DNA of 32,467 nt. Source: TMED27 sp037969235. GTDB taxonomy: Bacteria; Pseudomonadota; Alphaproteobacteria; Micavibrionales; Micavibrionaceae. Shown in pieces: positions 1 to 8,007 of this stretch. Each line of letters opens with the position of its first letter. Position 1 is the first letter of the stretch. The DNA is taken from the NCBI GenBank assembly GCA_037969235.1, contig JBBKXA010000146.1, forward strand, positions 1 to 32,467, given 5' to 3'. The notes under the pieces were generated by a model. That model ran no database searches. It saw only the letters and a list, made by a program, of their open reading frames with translations, and was not told where the DNA came from. The translations under genes were made by a program, and so were the position numbers.

Positions 1-96
1 GATCAGCGTATTGGAAGTAATATCAAAACCATGTCCCAAATCTTCCTTCAGCGCCGCTTTAACAAGATCTTCAATCAAAATGGGGGATAAATGCAT
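1..96 (-). CDS. nadC: Nicotinate-nucleotide pyrophosphorylase, N-terminal part (runs off the window)
   Basis: Only the first 32 codons lie in the window. They read MHLSPILIEDLVKAALKEDL followed by GHGFDITSNTLI. This matches the N-terminal helix and the 'EDLG..DIT' signature of quinolinate phosphoribosyltransferase, which turns quinolinate and PRPP into nicotinate mononucleotide in de novo NAD synthesis. The ATG at 94-96 has a TAGGA ribosome-binding sequence that overlaps the nadA stop codon. The gene starts 8 bases after nadA, so the two are almost certainly co-transcribed. The identification rests on a short N-terminus plus the neighbour. The catalytic part is outside the window. Confidence 0.82.
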   Translation of the reverse strand, partial: MHLSPILIEDLVKAALKEDLGHGFDITSNTLI

Positions 97-104
97 AAAT
101 TTTC

Positions 105-1109
105 CTAACTTAATTCCAGCATACGCTCAACGGCTACAAGTGCACGTTTGGCAATATCTTTATCGACATGAATTTCAGGCCCTTCGGTCTGAAGCGCCTT
201 TAAAACCTTAGGCAAAGAAATACGCTTCATATGCGGACACATTTGGCACATGCCAACCATCTCCACTTCGGGGTTCGCCGCAGCAATATTTTGCCCCATT
301 GAACATTCGGTCATCAAAATAGCTTTCTTGGGCTTACGCTTGACGATGTAATCGTTCATCTGCGCCGTAGAGCCATCATAATCGGCTTCTTCCAAAACAT
401 CGGGTGGGCATTCAGGATGCGCCAGAACAAACACATCGCCATGCTGCTTGCGCATACGCCGCACATCTTCGCCGCTAAAGCGTTCATGCACCATGCATGC
501 GCCTTCCCAGATAATAACTTCGACATCCGTTTCATTGGCGACATTTTTCGCCAGAAATTTATCAGGTGTCATAATCACTCGACGATGGCCTTGCGCACCC
601 AATGCATTAACGATTTTCAAAGCATTAGAAGACGTGCAGCAAACATCACTTTCGGCCTTAACATCTGCCGATGTATTCACATACGTCACTACAGGCACGC
701 CCGGATATTGCGCTTTTAAATCGCGAATATCCGCCGCCGTTATGCTCTCGGCCAAAGAACATCCCGCATCCATATCGGGAATAATCACTTTTTTCTCAGG
801 GCATAAAATCTTCGATGTTTCCGCCATAAAATGCACACCGCATTGGATAATGATATCCGCTGTGCTGCTGGCCGCTTGTTGCGCGAGCATAAGCGAATCT
901 CCGACCACATCGCCGATACCGTAAAAAATATCGGGCGTCATGTAATTATGCGCCAAAATCACGGCGTTTTTCTCGACCTTTAATCGGTTGATTTCGTATA
1001 TATAAGGCGCCAAAGTCTTCCAGTGATCGGCGCTATACTGATCCCCTAACTTCGCAAAAACGGCCCTAGTGGCATCCGCCACCGCATCGGTATATTCTAA
1101 TTGCTGCAT
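105..1109 (-). CDS. nadA: Quinolinate synthase A
   Basis: A 334-residue protein, close to the usual length of NadA. NadA condenses iminoaspartate with dihydroxyacetone phosphate to give quinolinate, using a [4Fe-4S] cluster. Visible family motifs are ILAHNYMTPDIFYGIGDVVG with GDSL near residue 50-70, QCGVHFMAET near 90, CSLAES near 117, EGACMVHERF near 200 and a CQMCPHMK stretch near 290. The three cysteine positions expected to hold the cluster are present. It is followed directly by nadC. nadB, which often lies between them and supplies iminoaspartate, is absent here. The ATG start at 1107-1109 has only a weak upstream purine tract (AAAGAACA). Confidence 0.95.
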   Translation of the reverse strand: MQQLEYTDAVADATRAVFAKLGDQYSADHWKTLAPYIYEINRLKVEKNAVILAHNYMTPDIFYGIGDVVGDSLMLAQQAASSTADIIIQCGVHFMAETSKILCPEKKVIIPDMDAGCSLAESITAADIRDLKAQYPGVPVVTYVNTSADVKAESDVCCTSSNALKIVNALGAQGHRRVIMTPDKFLAKNVANETDVEVIIWEGACMVHERFSGEDVRRMRKQHGDVFVLAHPECPPDVLEEADYDGSTAQMNDYIVKRKPKKAILMTECSMGQNIAAANPEVEMVGMCQMCPHMKRISLPKVLKALQTEGPEIHVDKDIAKRALVAVERMLELS

Positions 1110-1198
1110 TGTTCTTTAAATGTTCGCTGTGAATGATATATAAGAAAGTATCTCACATATTTAACACGTCAAGGTCAAGGGAAAGCGTAAAGTAAAGC
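1110..1198. promoter_or_regulatory. Divergent intergenic region nadA / rarA
   Basis: These 89 bases separate two divergently transcribed genes and must hold promoters for both. On the minus strand there are two adjacent TTGAC hexamers (TTGACC complementary to 1173-1178, TTGACG complementary to 1167-1172) that could act as a -35 for nadA. No good -10 lies at 17 bases from either, so the promoter assignment is weak. No hairpin of note is seen. Confidence 0.3.
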
Positions 1199-2506
1199 AT
1201 GGCTGATTTATTTGCAAAACAACAAGCCGCAAACAACGATAAAGGCGCGTCAAACGCTAATCGCCCGCTTGCTGATCGTCTGCGCCCCGCTATGCTTGCC
1301 GATGTTGTCGGCCAAAACCATTTAGTTGGCGAAGGCGCGCCCATTGCACAAATGGCCGCTAGCGGCCATTTATCATCTCTTATTCTTTGGGGTCCACCGG
1401 GGTGCGGCAAAACAACGCTGGCGCGTATCCTTGCCGACCACACCAAATTACATTTCGAACAGCTCTCCGCAATATTTTCTGGTGTAGGCGATTTGCGTAA
1501 AGTGTTCAAGATGGCAAAAATCCGCCATCAAAACGGGCAGGGCACCTTATTATTTGTCGACGAGATTCACCGCTTTAATAAATCACAGCAAGACGCATTC
1601 CTACCCGTCATGGAAGACGGCACAATCACACTCATCGGCGCGACAACAGAAAACCCATCCTTTGAGCTGAACGCCGCTTTATTATCACGCGCGCAAGTGT
1701 TTGTGCTGAAACGTTTAGATGAAGATGCGCTAGAGCTGTTATTACAAAAAGCGGAAATGGATAAACCTCTGCCGCTCACACCCAAAGCACGCGCCATGCT
1801 CTTAACCATGGCTGATGGCGATGGGCGCTATATCCTTAGCATGGCCGAACAAATTCTGGCGCAAGCGGGGGAGGTCAAGCTTGACGAAAGCGCCCTGATG
1901 AACATCGTTCAACGCCGCGCGCCTCTCTATGATAAAGGCGATGACGCGCATTATAATCTGATCTCTGCGCTCCATAAATCCGTGCGTGGTAGTGATGTTG
2001 ATGCCGCGCTCTATTGGTTTGCAAGGATGCTCTCAGGCGGTGAAGACCCTGAATATATTGCTCGCCGCATCACCCGCATGGCTGTCGAAGATATCGGCCT
2101 CGCCGACCCCCAAGCCCTGCAAGTCTGTAACGCGGCATGGGATGCTTACTTACGCCTCGGTAGCCCCGAAGGTGAGTTGGCCTTAGCGCAAGCGCTCATC
2201 TTTCTCGCCACCGCACCCAAATCCAACGCCGCTTATAAAGCCTATAAGCTCAGCGTCAATGCCGCTAAAAATACAGGTTCGCTATCGCCGCCTAAACATA
2301 TATTAAACGCGGTCACAAATTTAATGAAAGACATCGGCTATGGCGCGGATTATAAATACGATCATGATATGCCTGACGGCTTTAGCGGCCAGAACTATTT
2401 TCCCGATGAAATGCCGCGCGAACAGTTTTACGCACCCCCCAATCGCGGCTTCGAACGAGAGATTAATAAGCGCTTAGAGTATTGGGATAAACGGCGAGGT
2501 AAATAA
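1199..2506 (+). CDS. rarA: Replication-associated recombination protein A (AAA+ ATPase)
   Basis: A 435-residue RarA/MgsA family ATPase, normal length. It acts at stalled replication forks as a homotetramer in the cytoplasm. In order: the N-terminal 'PLADRLRP...DVVGQNHL' segment (residues 23-43), Walker A GPPGCGKTT (65-73), Walker B LLFVDEIHRF (117-126), sensor 1 LIGATTEN (145-152), then the helical lid and the C-terminal tetramerisation region with the conserved ARRITRMAVEDIGLADPQAL stretch. The start is the first ATG in frame; ribosome-binding signal is weak. It stands alone between divergent nadA and a convergent permease gene. Confidence 0.95.
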   Translation: MADLFAKQQAANNDKGASNANRPLADRLRPAMLADVVGQNHLVGEGAPIAQMAASGHLSSLILWGPPGCGKTTLARILADHTKLHFEQLSAIFSGVGDLRKVFKMAKIRHQNGQGTLLFVDEIHRFNKSQQDAFLPVMEDGTITLIGATTENPSFELNAALLSRAQVFVLKRLDEDALELLLQKAEMDKPLPLTPKARAMLLTMADGDGRYILSMAEQILAQAGEVKLDESALMNIVQRRAPLYDKGDDAHYNLISALHKSVRGSDVDAALYWFARMLSGGEDPEYIARRITRMAVEDIGLADPQALQVCNAAWDAYLRLGSPEGELALAQALIFLATAPKSNAAYKAYKLSVNAAKNTGSLSPPKHILNAVTNLMKDIGYGADYKYDHDMPDGFSGQNYFPDEMPREQFYAPPNRGFEREINKRLEYWDKRRGK

Positions 2507-2537
2507 CAATACGATGCGTAATGTTTCTATACAGAGC

Positions 2538-3413
2538 TTAAATCTTACCGCGCTCATGCTCCGACAACACAAGATAAACACCGCTGAGCATGATGATCGC
2601 CGCGCCAAATAACATCATGGCATCGGGAACGTCTTGAAAAATGATATAACCCAAAATTAACGCCCAAACCATTTCAATGTATAATAATGGTGACACCGCA
2701 GATGCCGGGGCATAACGAAACGCACTAGACACACAAATAATGCCCATAATCATAAAGGATGCATAGCAGAGTAACAGCGGGATATGAGCCATGGAAACCG
2801 TCTCAAATTCACCCGCAAACGTCAGAGCCCCCGCAACCACAACATTCGCCATCACGGGCCAAAACGCGAGTGAAAATAAGCTCTCGCCCTGCAGTGATTT
2901 CGCCAGCAAAAACATCGCTGCAATCAAAACGCCACTTAAAATTGGCAAAATAACGGTGGTATCAAATCCCTCTTGGCCCGGTTGCAGCGCGACAACAACC
3001 CCCGCAAAACCAATCGCAATGGCAATCCAGCGGTTACGGCTCACCCGTTCCCCATAAATAGGAATCGCAAAAATAGCCGCATAAAAAGGCACTGCAAAAA
3101 TAAAAGTATACACATCCGACAACGGCAAAATTCGAAACGAATAGATAATAATCAATGAAATCCCGACATTCAAAGCCGAGCGATAAAAATGAATATCTTT
3201 ACGTCGCACATTCCAAAGCGCTCGATAGCCGCCCAATTTCGGCAAAGCCAGCAATAGCAAAATCGCCGCCATCAAATTCACCATAAACACAATTTGAAAA
3301 ATCGGATAATGCCCCGTAAACCATTTCGCAAACGCATCTGACAGCGAAAAGCTGCTGTACCCGATCAAGCCCAAACCCATTCCCAATTGTAATTTATTTA
3401 GTCCATTGAACAT
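2538..3413 (-). CDS. DMT-superfamily (EamA) permease
   Basis: A 291-residue hydrophobic protein with about ten membrane segments arranged as two EamA repeats, the usual layout of drug/metabolite transporter superfamily permeases in the inner membrane. The second repeat ends with the typical 'APASAVSPLLYIEMVWA' and 'FQDVPDAMMLFGAAIIMLSGVYL' regions. The frame stays open 36 codons further upstream to 3521, but that extension overlaps divergent crcB, is not hydrophobic and is Cys/Arg rich. I therefore place the start at the ATG at 3411-3413 (MFNGLNKLQLG). The substrate cannot be read from sequence; members export amino acids, SAM or metabolites. Confidence 0.85.
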   Translation of the reverse strand: MFNGLNKLQLGMGLGLIGYSSFSLSDAFAKWFTGHYPIFQIVFMVNLMAAILLLLALPKLGGYRALWNVRRKDIHFYRSALNVGISLIIIYSFRILPLSDVYTFIFAVPFYAAIFAIPIYGERVSRNRWIAIAIGFAGVVVALQPGQEGFDTTVILPILSGVLIAAMFLLAKSLQGESLFSLAFWPVMANVVVAGALTFAGEFETVSMAHIPLLLCYASFMIMGIICVSSAFRYAPASAVSPLLYIEMVWALILGYIIFQDVPDAMMLFGAAIIMLSGVYLVLSEHERGKI

Positions 3414-3464
3414 GCTGGTCGATTTCGTTAGAAGTGATACACTGTTGTTTAACGGAGAACATAA

Positions 3465-3845
3465 ATGAATACAATAGTCGCAATAGCTTTTGGTGGCGCG
3501 CTTGGTGCGCTGGCAAGGCATGGCGTAAATATAGGCGCAGTGCGACTATTAGGGCACGGCTTTCCTTATGGAACAATGATTGTTAACATAGCTGGATCGT
3601 TCCTCATCGGCCTCGCAGTTGCGATCTTTGCGCAATATTGGCAACCTTCCGAAACAATAAGAATGTTCCTCATCACGGGCGTTCTGGGCGCATTCACAAC
3701 ATTTTCAACATTTTCGCTGGATGTGGTCACGTTGATCGAACGGCATAACTATCTCGGCAGCGCAACATATATGTGCGGCTCAATAATATTATCAATCACC
3801 GCATTATTCGCGGCTATGGCTTTAGTCAGAATGGTATCAGCATGA
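3465..3845 (+). CDS. crcB: Fluoride channel CrcB/Fluc
   Basis: A 126-residue protein with four membrane segments, full length for CrcB. Fluc channels form antiparallel dimers in the inner membrane and release cytoplasmic fluoride. Visible motifs are GGALGALAR (10-18), the NIAGSFLIG segment with the conserved Asn (41-49), and TGVLGAFTTFSTFS (71-84), which carries the Phe and Thr/Ser residues that line the pore. A good ribosome-binding site (CGGAG) sits 7-8 bases before the ATG. The stop overlaps the next start as ATGA, so it is translationally coupled to the pseudouridine synthase gene. I saw no fluoride riboswitch in the 51-base leader region. Confidence 0.95.
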   Translation: MNTIVAIAFGGALGALARHGVNIGAVRLLGHGFPYGTMIVNIAGSFLIGLAVAIFAQYWQPSETIRMFLITGVLGAFTTFSTFSLDVVTLIERHNYLGSATYMCGSIILSITALFAAMALVRMVSA

Positions 3846-4876
3846 CCCAAACCCACACGGTACAATTCATAGAAGTTGCAAATGATGATGACGGACAGCG
3901 CCTTGACCGCTGGCTCAAGAAAAACGTACCTGATTTGCCTTATACGCTCGCGCAAAAATTAATGCGCAAAGGCCAAATCCGCGTCGATTCCAAACGCGCA
4001 AAAGCTGAAACAAAAGTGCAGTCCGGTCAAAAAGTGCGCATTCCCCCCATTGAGAAAAAAAGTGACGAGCAGGGCAATCGTAAAATCACCGACAAAGATG
4101 CCGCCTTTGTAAAATCGATGGTGATTTATGAGGATGCAGATATCATCGCCCTCAATAAACCCAGCGGCATTGCCACCCAAGGCGGCAGTAAAACAAAATT
4201 TCATATCGACGGATTGCTGCCTGCGCTGGCGAACAAAGAAGGAGTCAAACCGCGTCTTGTCCACCGTCTCGACAAAGACACCAGCGGCGTGCTCTTGCTC
4301 GCACGCAATGCCAACACCGCGCGTAAACTTGGTGTTATTTTCAAACGCCGTGAGATTAAAAAAATCTATTGGGCGATATGCTGCCCAGCGCCTGAGCAAG
4401 AAGAGGGCACAATCAAAGCGCCATTAATTAAAGCTGGCGGCAACAACAAGGAGCGCATGGTTGTCGATGAAGAAAACGGCAAAAGCGCGATCACTGATTT
4501 TATCGTGCTAGAAAAAGCTCTCACCAGCGCGGCCTTTGTCGCATTCTGGCCGCGTACGGGGCGTACCCATCAAATCCGTGTTCATGCCGAGCTCATAGGA
4601 TGCCCAATCGTCGGCGATCATAAATATGCCCGTCTTCCTGAACAAGAAGAAACACACGAAGCACGTCGTAAAGCCGAAGCGGATCTTAAAGAAATGGACA
4701 TGGCCGAGCGCGTGCATCTCCATGCGCGCCGTCTTATCCTTCTCCACCCCTCTGGTGCAAAAGCAGGACGAGGTGGTATGCTTGATATCACCGCGCCACT
4801 CCCACCAGATTTAAAAAGAAGCTGGAAAGCACTGGGCTTTAGCCCCAATTTAAAATCAGACCCTTTTGAAGGGTAA
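3842..4876 (+). CDS. rluC: 23S rRNA pseudouridine synthase, RluC/RluD family
   Basis: A 344-residue RluA-family pseudouridine synthase. An N-terminal S4-like RNA-binding domain (roughly residues 15-75, including 'QRLDRWLKK' and 'LAQKLMRKGQIRVDS') precedes the catalytic domain. That domain has the NKPSGIATQGG motif near 105 and the HRLDKDTSG motif at 141-149 with catalytic Asp144. Later 'GRTHQIRVHAE' is the family motif III. The S4 domain followed by RluA-type core fits RluC or RluD; which uridines are modified cannot be decided. The chosen ATG at 3842 overlaps the crcB stop (ATGA). The frame remains open further upstream inside crcB, but that is out-of-frame crcB sequence. Confidence 0.9.
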   Translation: MTQTHTVQFIEVANDDDGQRLDRWLKKNVPDLPYTLAQKLMRKGQIRVDSKRAKAETKVQSGQKVRIPPIEKKSDEQGNRKITDKDAAFVKSMVIYEDADIIALNKPSGIATQGGSKTKFHIDGLLPALANKEGVKPRLVHRLDKDTSGVLLLARNANTARKLGVIFKRREIKKIYWAICCPAPEQEEGTIKAPLIKAGGNNKERMVVDEENGKSAITDFIVLEKALTSAAFVAFWPRTGRTHQIRVHAELIGCPIVGDHKYARLPEQEETHEARRKAEADLKEMDMAERVHLHARRLILLHPSGAKAGRGGMLDITAPLPPDLKRSWKALGFSPNLKSDPFEG

Positions 4877-4895
4877 TGCAAAAGGTAAGAAAACA

Positions 4896-6710
4896 ATGAG
4901 CACCGATGAAATAGAAGTAGAAGAAACCGAAAGCGAAGACATTCAAGTCGCGCAAACACCCAAAAAACCGCTATGGCGTAAAATTTTGGGACGATTCATA
5001 AAAATCAGTCTTTTTTTAATCGTGGTTATTTTCATCATGCTCACCGTTTTGTCGCGTCTGGGCGGTAATGGCGATATTTATCGTGAAACCATCGAAGAAT
5101 TTCTTACCAACAATACGCCCTACACCGCAAAAGTTTCAACACTCAATAATATGAAACTCTTCCCCGACCTTATCACTGATGTACAAGGATTGGATTTGCG
5201 CGAAGGTGATGGTGGGCTCGGTGAAAGCGCGATCACGGTCGAAAGCGCCATTATTAAAATGAGCTTTTTTGATATGCTTTATCGCCCTGGTAATTTCAAA
5301 TCGATTGATATTCGAAAAATGCATATTGCGAGAGGCGCAATCTGGGATCAAGATATTAATTTAGATTTTATTAAGGTTATTCAAGAAGATAGTGGCTCAT
5401 ATCTAACCGCCAGCGGAACATTAAGCGCGGATAAAAAAACACCGTTGCTCGCAAAAATAAAATTGAACGTCAATGGCCCCGCACATAACCCAACATATAA
5501 AATTTCAACCAACCGTGAAATAGAATTATTGCTGGGCGATATCGAAATCACAGGAAATATAAATCAAACCAACACTCGCGAAGGATTTCGTTTTGAAAAT
5601 GTAACGATCAGCGTAAACCAACAAAAAGCATTGCGTGGCTATTTTGATATTATAAAAGACGACGACAGCTTTGGTATCAAAGGCCAAGCGAGAATTGAGC
5701 CGCATAAGAGCGTGATAGAATTTGATCTGCATCGCGAAAAAGAAGAGGGCCAAAAGAATATATGGTCAGGTTCTGTCAACAGCAGCATCTTGCAAATCGC
5801 TGATTTCAACGCGGAAAAACCTTTCATCAAAGCCATATCAAAAACGATGGATGTCATTGATATTAAGTTAGAAAACATTGATGCTGATATAGATTTGAGC
5901 GTGCAATCTGTTCAAAACGGCGCGCTTGTTTCAGGAGCGCTGGAGAGCGAAATATCAATGCAAGAAAGCGTCTTAAGCGCCTCAAATATAAATGGAAACA
6001 TCATGGACGGCACATTAACAGGTGACATGACAATTGATTTCACCCAAAGCCCGCCAACCCTGAATACCATTCTAGCGCTTCACAATTTTGATGCTGTAAA
6101 CTTCGCGATAAATGGCAATGCCGATATGTCAATTGATATAAAATCGCAAGGCGAAAATCTAAGCGAATTACAAAAAAACAGCAGCGGTAAATTCATATTC
6201 GTCAGCGGTAATGCTGAAATTAATAGCGCCGCTATCGCCAATATCCGCGAAGCATTGTTCTCTAAATTACCAGCCAATGATAACCTCGCATTTACATGCA
6301 TGATTATCAACGCCGACATAGCCAATCAAAAAGCCCGTAGCGATGCGATGTTCCTCAAAAGTCCGCAAGCTAATCTTCAAGCCGAAGGCACCTATAGCTG
6401 GAGCACTGACATGCTAGATCTTTTGGTGGAATCCGAAAGCGGACAAACCACAGCGTTGGTGGGCAATTTAATGGGCAACGAGACCCCGTTGCAAGCTTCA
6501 ACCAATAATCTGGGACGAGAAAGCCTGCAATCTAATCAAAAGAATTTTTTAGTCCGCGTGGATGGGTTAAGCTTAGCCGAAGGGCATCCATGCACCGCAA
6601 ATATGATAGAGCGCATTTCTCTGCCGCCATTAACACCACAAACGCCAGCGGCACAGCCAGAGTCCGAACCTGAGCCAAAATCTGAGCCTATAACCGCGCC
6701 GGTTGAATAA
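4896..6710 (+). CDS. AsmA-like membrane-anchored protein
   Basis: A 604-residue protein with a short acidic cytoplasmic N-terminus, one membrane segment (about residues 34-54) and a long periplasmic region rich in beta-strand-like repeats. The arrangement and segments such as 'YTAKVSTLNNMKLFPDLITDVQGLDL' followed by 'ITVESAIIKMSFFDMLYRPG' resemble AsmA-family proteins, which act in phospholipid transfer or envelope homeostasis. The tail is Pro/Glu/Gln-rich low-complexity sequence. I chose the ATG at 4896, preceded by AAGG, over an upstream in-frame TTG that lies inside the end of rluC. It sits 19 bases after rluC and 2 bases before the ATP12 gene. The exact role is unknown, and family membership is by overall pattern only. 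Confidence 0.62.
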   Translation: MSTDEIEVEETESEDIQVAQTPKKPLWRKILGRFIKISLFLIVVIFIMLTVLSRLGGNGDIYRETIEEFLTNNTPYTAKVSTLNNMKLFPDLITDVQGLDLREGDGGLGESAITVESAIIKMSFFDMLYRPGNFKSIDIRKMHIARGAIWDQDINLDFIKVIQEDSGSYLTASGTLSADKKTPLLAKIKLNVNGPAHNPTYKISTNREIELLLGDIEITGNINQTNTREGFRFENVTISVNQQKALRGYFDIIKDDDSFGIKGQARIEPHKSVIEFDLHREKEEGQKNIWSGSVNSSILQIADFNAEKPFIKAISKTMDVIDIKLENIDADIDLSVQSVQNGALVSGALESEISMQESVLSASNINGNIMDGTLTGDMTIDFTQSPPTLNTILALHNFDAVNFAINGNADMSIDIKSQGENLSELQKNSSGKFIFVSGNAEINSAAIANIREALFSKLPANDNLAFTCMIINADIANQKARSDAMFLKSPQANLQAEGTYSWSTDMLDLLVESESGQTTALVGNLMGNETPLQASTNNLGRESLQSNQKNFLVRVDGLSLAEGHPCTANMIERISLPPLTPQTPAAQPESEPEPKSEPITAPVE

Positions 6711-6712
6711 TC

Positions 6713-7432
6713 ATGAAACGTTTTTACAAAATGGTGACCACGCACAAAACGCCCAATGGCTGGGCGGTGCACCTTGATGGCAAGCCCGTAAAGGCGCCAT
6801 CACGCAATGAATTGCTGGCCTCCAATGACGCGCTTGCGCAAGAAATTGCCAAAGAATGGATGGCACAGATTGATACCATTAAGCCCGACACCATGCCCCT
6901 CACACAAATTCTCTCAACCCAAATCGATCAAGTGCGCCATCAACGCGCCGACATGCAGCGTAGCGTCGTCAAATATTTTGATACTGATCTATTATGCTAT
7001 CGTGTTGATCCTGCCATTTCCAACCACACCGAAGAACAAGCCAAACGTCAGGTGGCTTTGTGGGATTGCTGGCTGGAATGGTTTGCGCAAAAATTCGGTT
7101 TTGAACTTCAAACCACAACGTCTTTGGCGGCGCTTACACACCCGCCCGAAAGCCATAAGGCCATACAAGATCATGTCGATAAGTTGGATGAAGCACAATT
7201 TACAGTGCTCCAAATGCTCGTCCCCCTCACGGGATCACTTATTCTCAGCATGGCTTTCATCGAAAACGCGCTATCTGCAAAAGATATATTTGACGCCTCC
7301 CATATCGAGGAACATTACAAAGATGAAATTTATAATGCCGAATTTTATGGCCGCGACCCCCTCCAAGACAAAAAAGAAGCCGTCACGAAACGCGACCTCG
7401 AAGCCGCAGCCTTGTTCCTAAAACTATCCTAA
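6713..7432 (+). CDS. ATP12-family F1-ATPase assembly chaperone
   Basis: A 239-residue soluble protein matching the ATP12 family. The mitochondrial member binds the F1 alpha subunit before it joins the hexamer; alphaproteobacterial members are thought to do the same. Matching segments are the N-terminal 'RFYKMVTTHKTPNGWAVHLD' followed by 'GKPVKAPSRNEL', the 'IAKEWMAQ' helix, 'KYFDTDLLCYRV' and the C-terminal 'GSLILSMAFIENALSA' region. It begins 2 bases after the AsmA-like gene, so both belong to the operon that starts at crcB. Its stop codon lies in a short tandem repeat that also holds the stop of the convergent gene. Confidence 0.88.
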   Translation: MKRFYKMVTTHKTPNGWAVHLDGKPVKAPSRNELLASNDALAQEIAKEWMAQIDTIKPDTMPLTQILSTQIDQVRHQRADMQRSVVKYFDTDLLCYRVDPAISNHTEEQAKRQVALWDCWLEWFAQKFGFELQTTTSLAALTHPPESHKAIQDHVDKLDEAQFTVLQMLVPLTGSLILSMAFIENALSAKDIFDASHIEEHYKDEIYNAEFYGRDPLQDKKEAVTKRDLEAAALFLKLS

Positions 7433-7446
7433 AACTATCCTAAAAC
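7417..7446. repeat. 11-bp tandem repeat across two convergent stop codons
   Basis: The unit CCTAAAACTAT occurs at 7417-7427 and 7428-7438, followed by a partial copy CCTAAAAC at 7439-7446. The plus-strand ATP12 gene stops at the TAA in 7430-7432, and the minus-strand gene stops at the TAG complementary to 7440-7442. Slippage in this repeat could change the C-termini of both genes. Confidence 0.85.
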
Positions 7447-8003
7447 CATGATTTATTATCCGCCAAACGATAACCCTTCATCGCGCGGCTGGCGCCTTTC
7501 GCTAGGCGATACGCCAAATACAGCAAAATCGGCACACCAATAATCAACGCCATATTAACAAATAAAACATGATTAACCATCATAAACGGCTCAGCACATG
7601 GCTCAATCATCGCATACACATCACTAAATCCTGCGCCTTCAATCCAATCCACCCCTCTGCTAGAAGCATCATTGGCGCACGAGTTAAATGGCGAATAATC
7701 TATGCGTGACATCATGTAAAATGTAGCAACTATTGAGGTGAATAAAGACAGCAGCGCCGAAATCCAAACGCTGCGAATAACATAGCTCGCATGATTTTCG
7801 GCAAAACTATGCATCTCATATTTCCTGCGAATAATATATGCCGCAATCAGCACAGCAGGAAAAGCCAGCACACTAAACACCGCCGCCGCAGCGATGGGAA
7901 TGGCCGATAAAACTAAACACACCCCAAACGCGGCATATAAATTCATGATCGCGCTTTTGCCATCGGTATCATGATTTTCAAATTGTTGCGGCTTATCGCT
8001 CAT
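7440..8003 (-). CDS. Small multi-pass membrane protein, DUF4870-like
   Basis: A 187-residue protein with about four hydrophobic segments (roughly 24-45, 47-60, 80-100 and 145-165) and a loop with two cysteines between the third and fourth. The pattern of two adjacent helices, a polar 'RRKYEMHSFAENHASYVIRSVW' type linker and a further helix resembles DUF4870 family inner-membrane proteins of alphaproteobacteria; the function is unknown. The start at 8001-8003 is preceded by GGAAGG inside the mutL end. It follows the mutL stop by 4 bases, so it is co-translated or at least co-transcribed with mutL. An upstream in-frame codon inside mutL is less likely. Confidence 0.6.
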   Translation of the reverse strand: MSDKPQQFENHDTDGKSAIMNLYAAFGVCLVLSAIPIAAAAVFSVLAFPAVLIAAYIIRRKYEMHSFAENHASYVIRSVWISALLSLFTSIVATFYMMSRIDYSPFNSCANDASSRGVDWIEGAGFSDVYAMIEPCAEPFMMVNHVLFVNMALIIGVPILLYLAYRLAKGASRAMKGYRLADNKSWF

Positions 8004-8007
8004 AATG

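Noticed and set aside
3414..3464. Fluoride riboswitch before crcB
   Set aside because: The 51-base gap is too short and lacks the conserved riboswitch core; only a ribosome-binding site is seen.
3414..3521. N-terminal extension of the DMT permease
   Set aside because: It overlaps divergent crcB, is Cys/Arg-rich and not membrane-like. The ATG at 3411-3413 gives the expected permease start.
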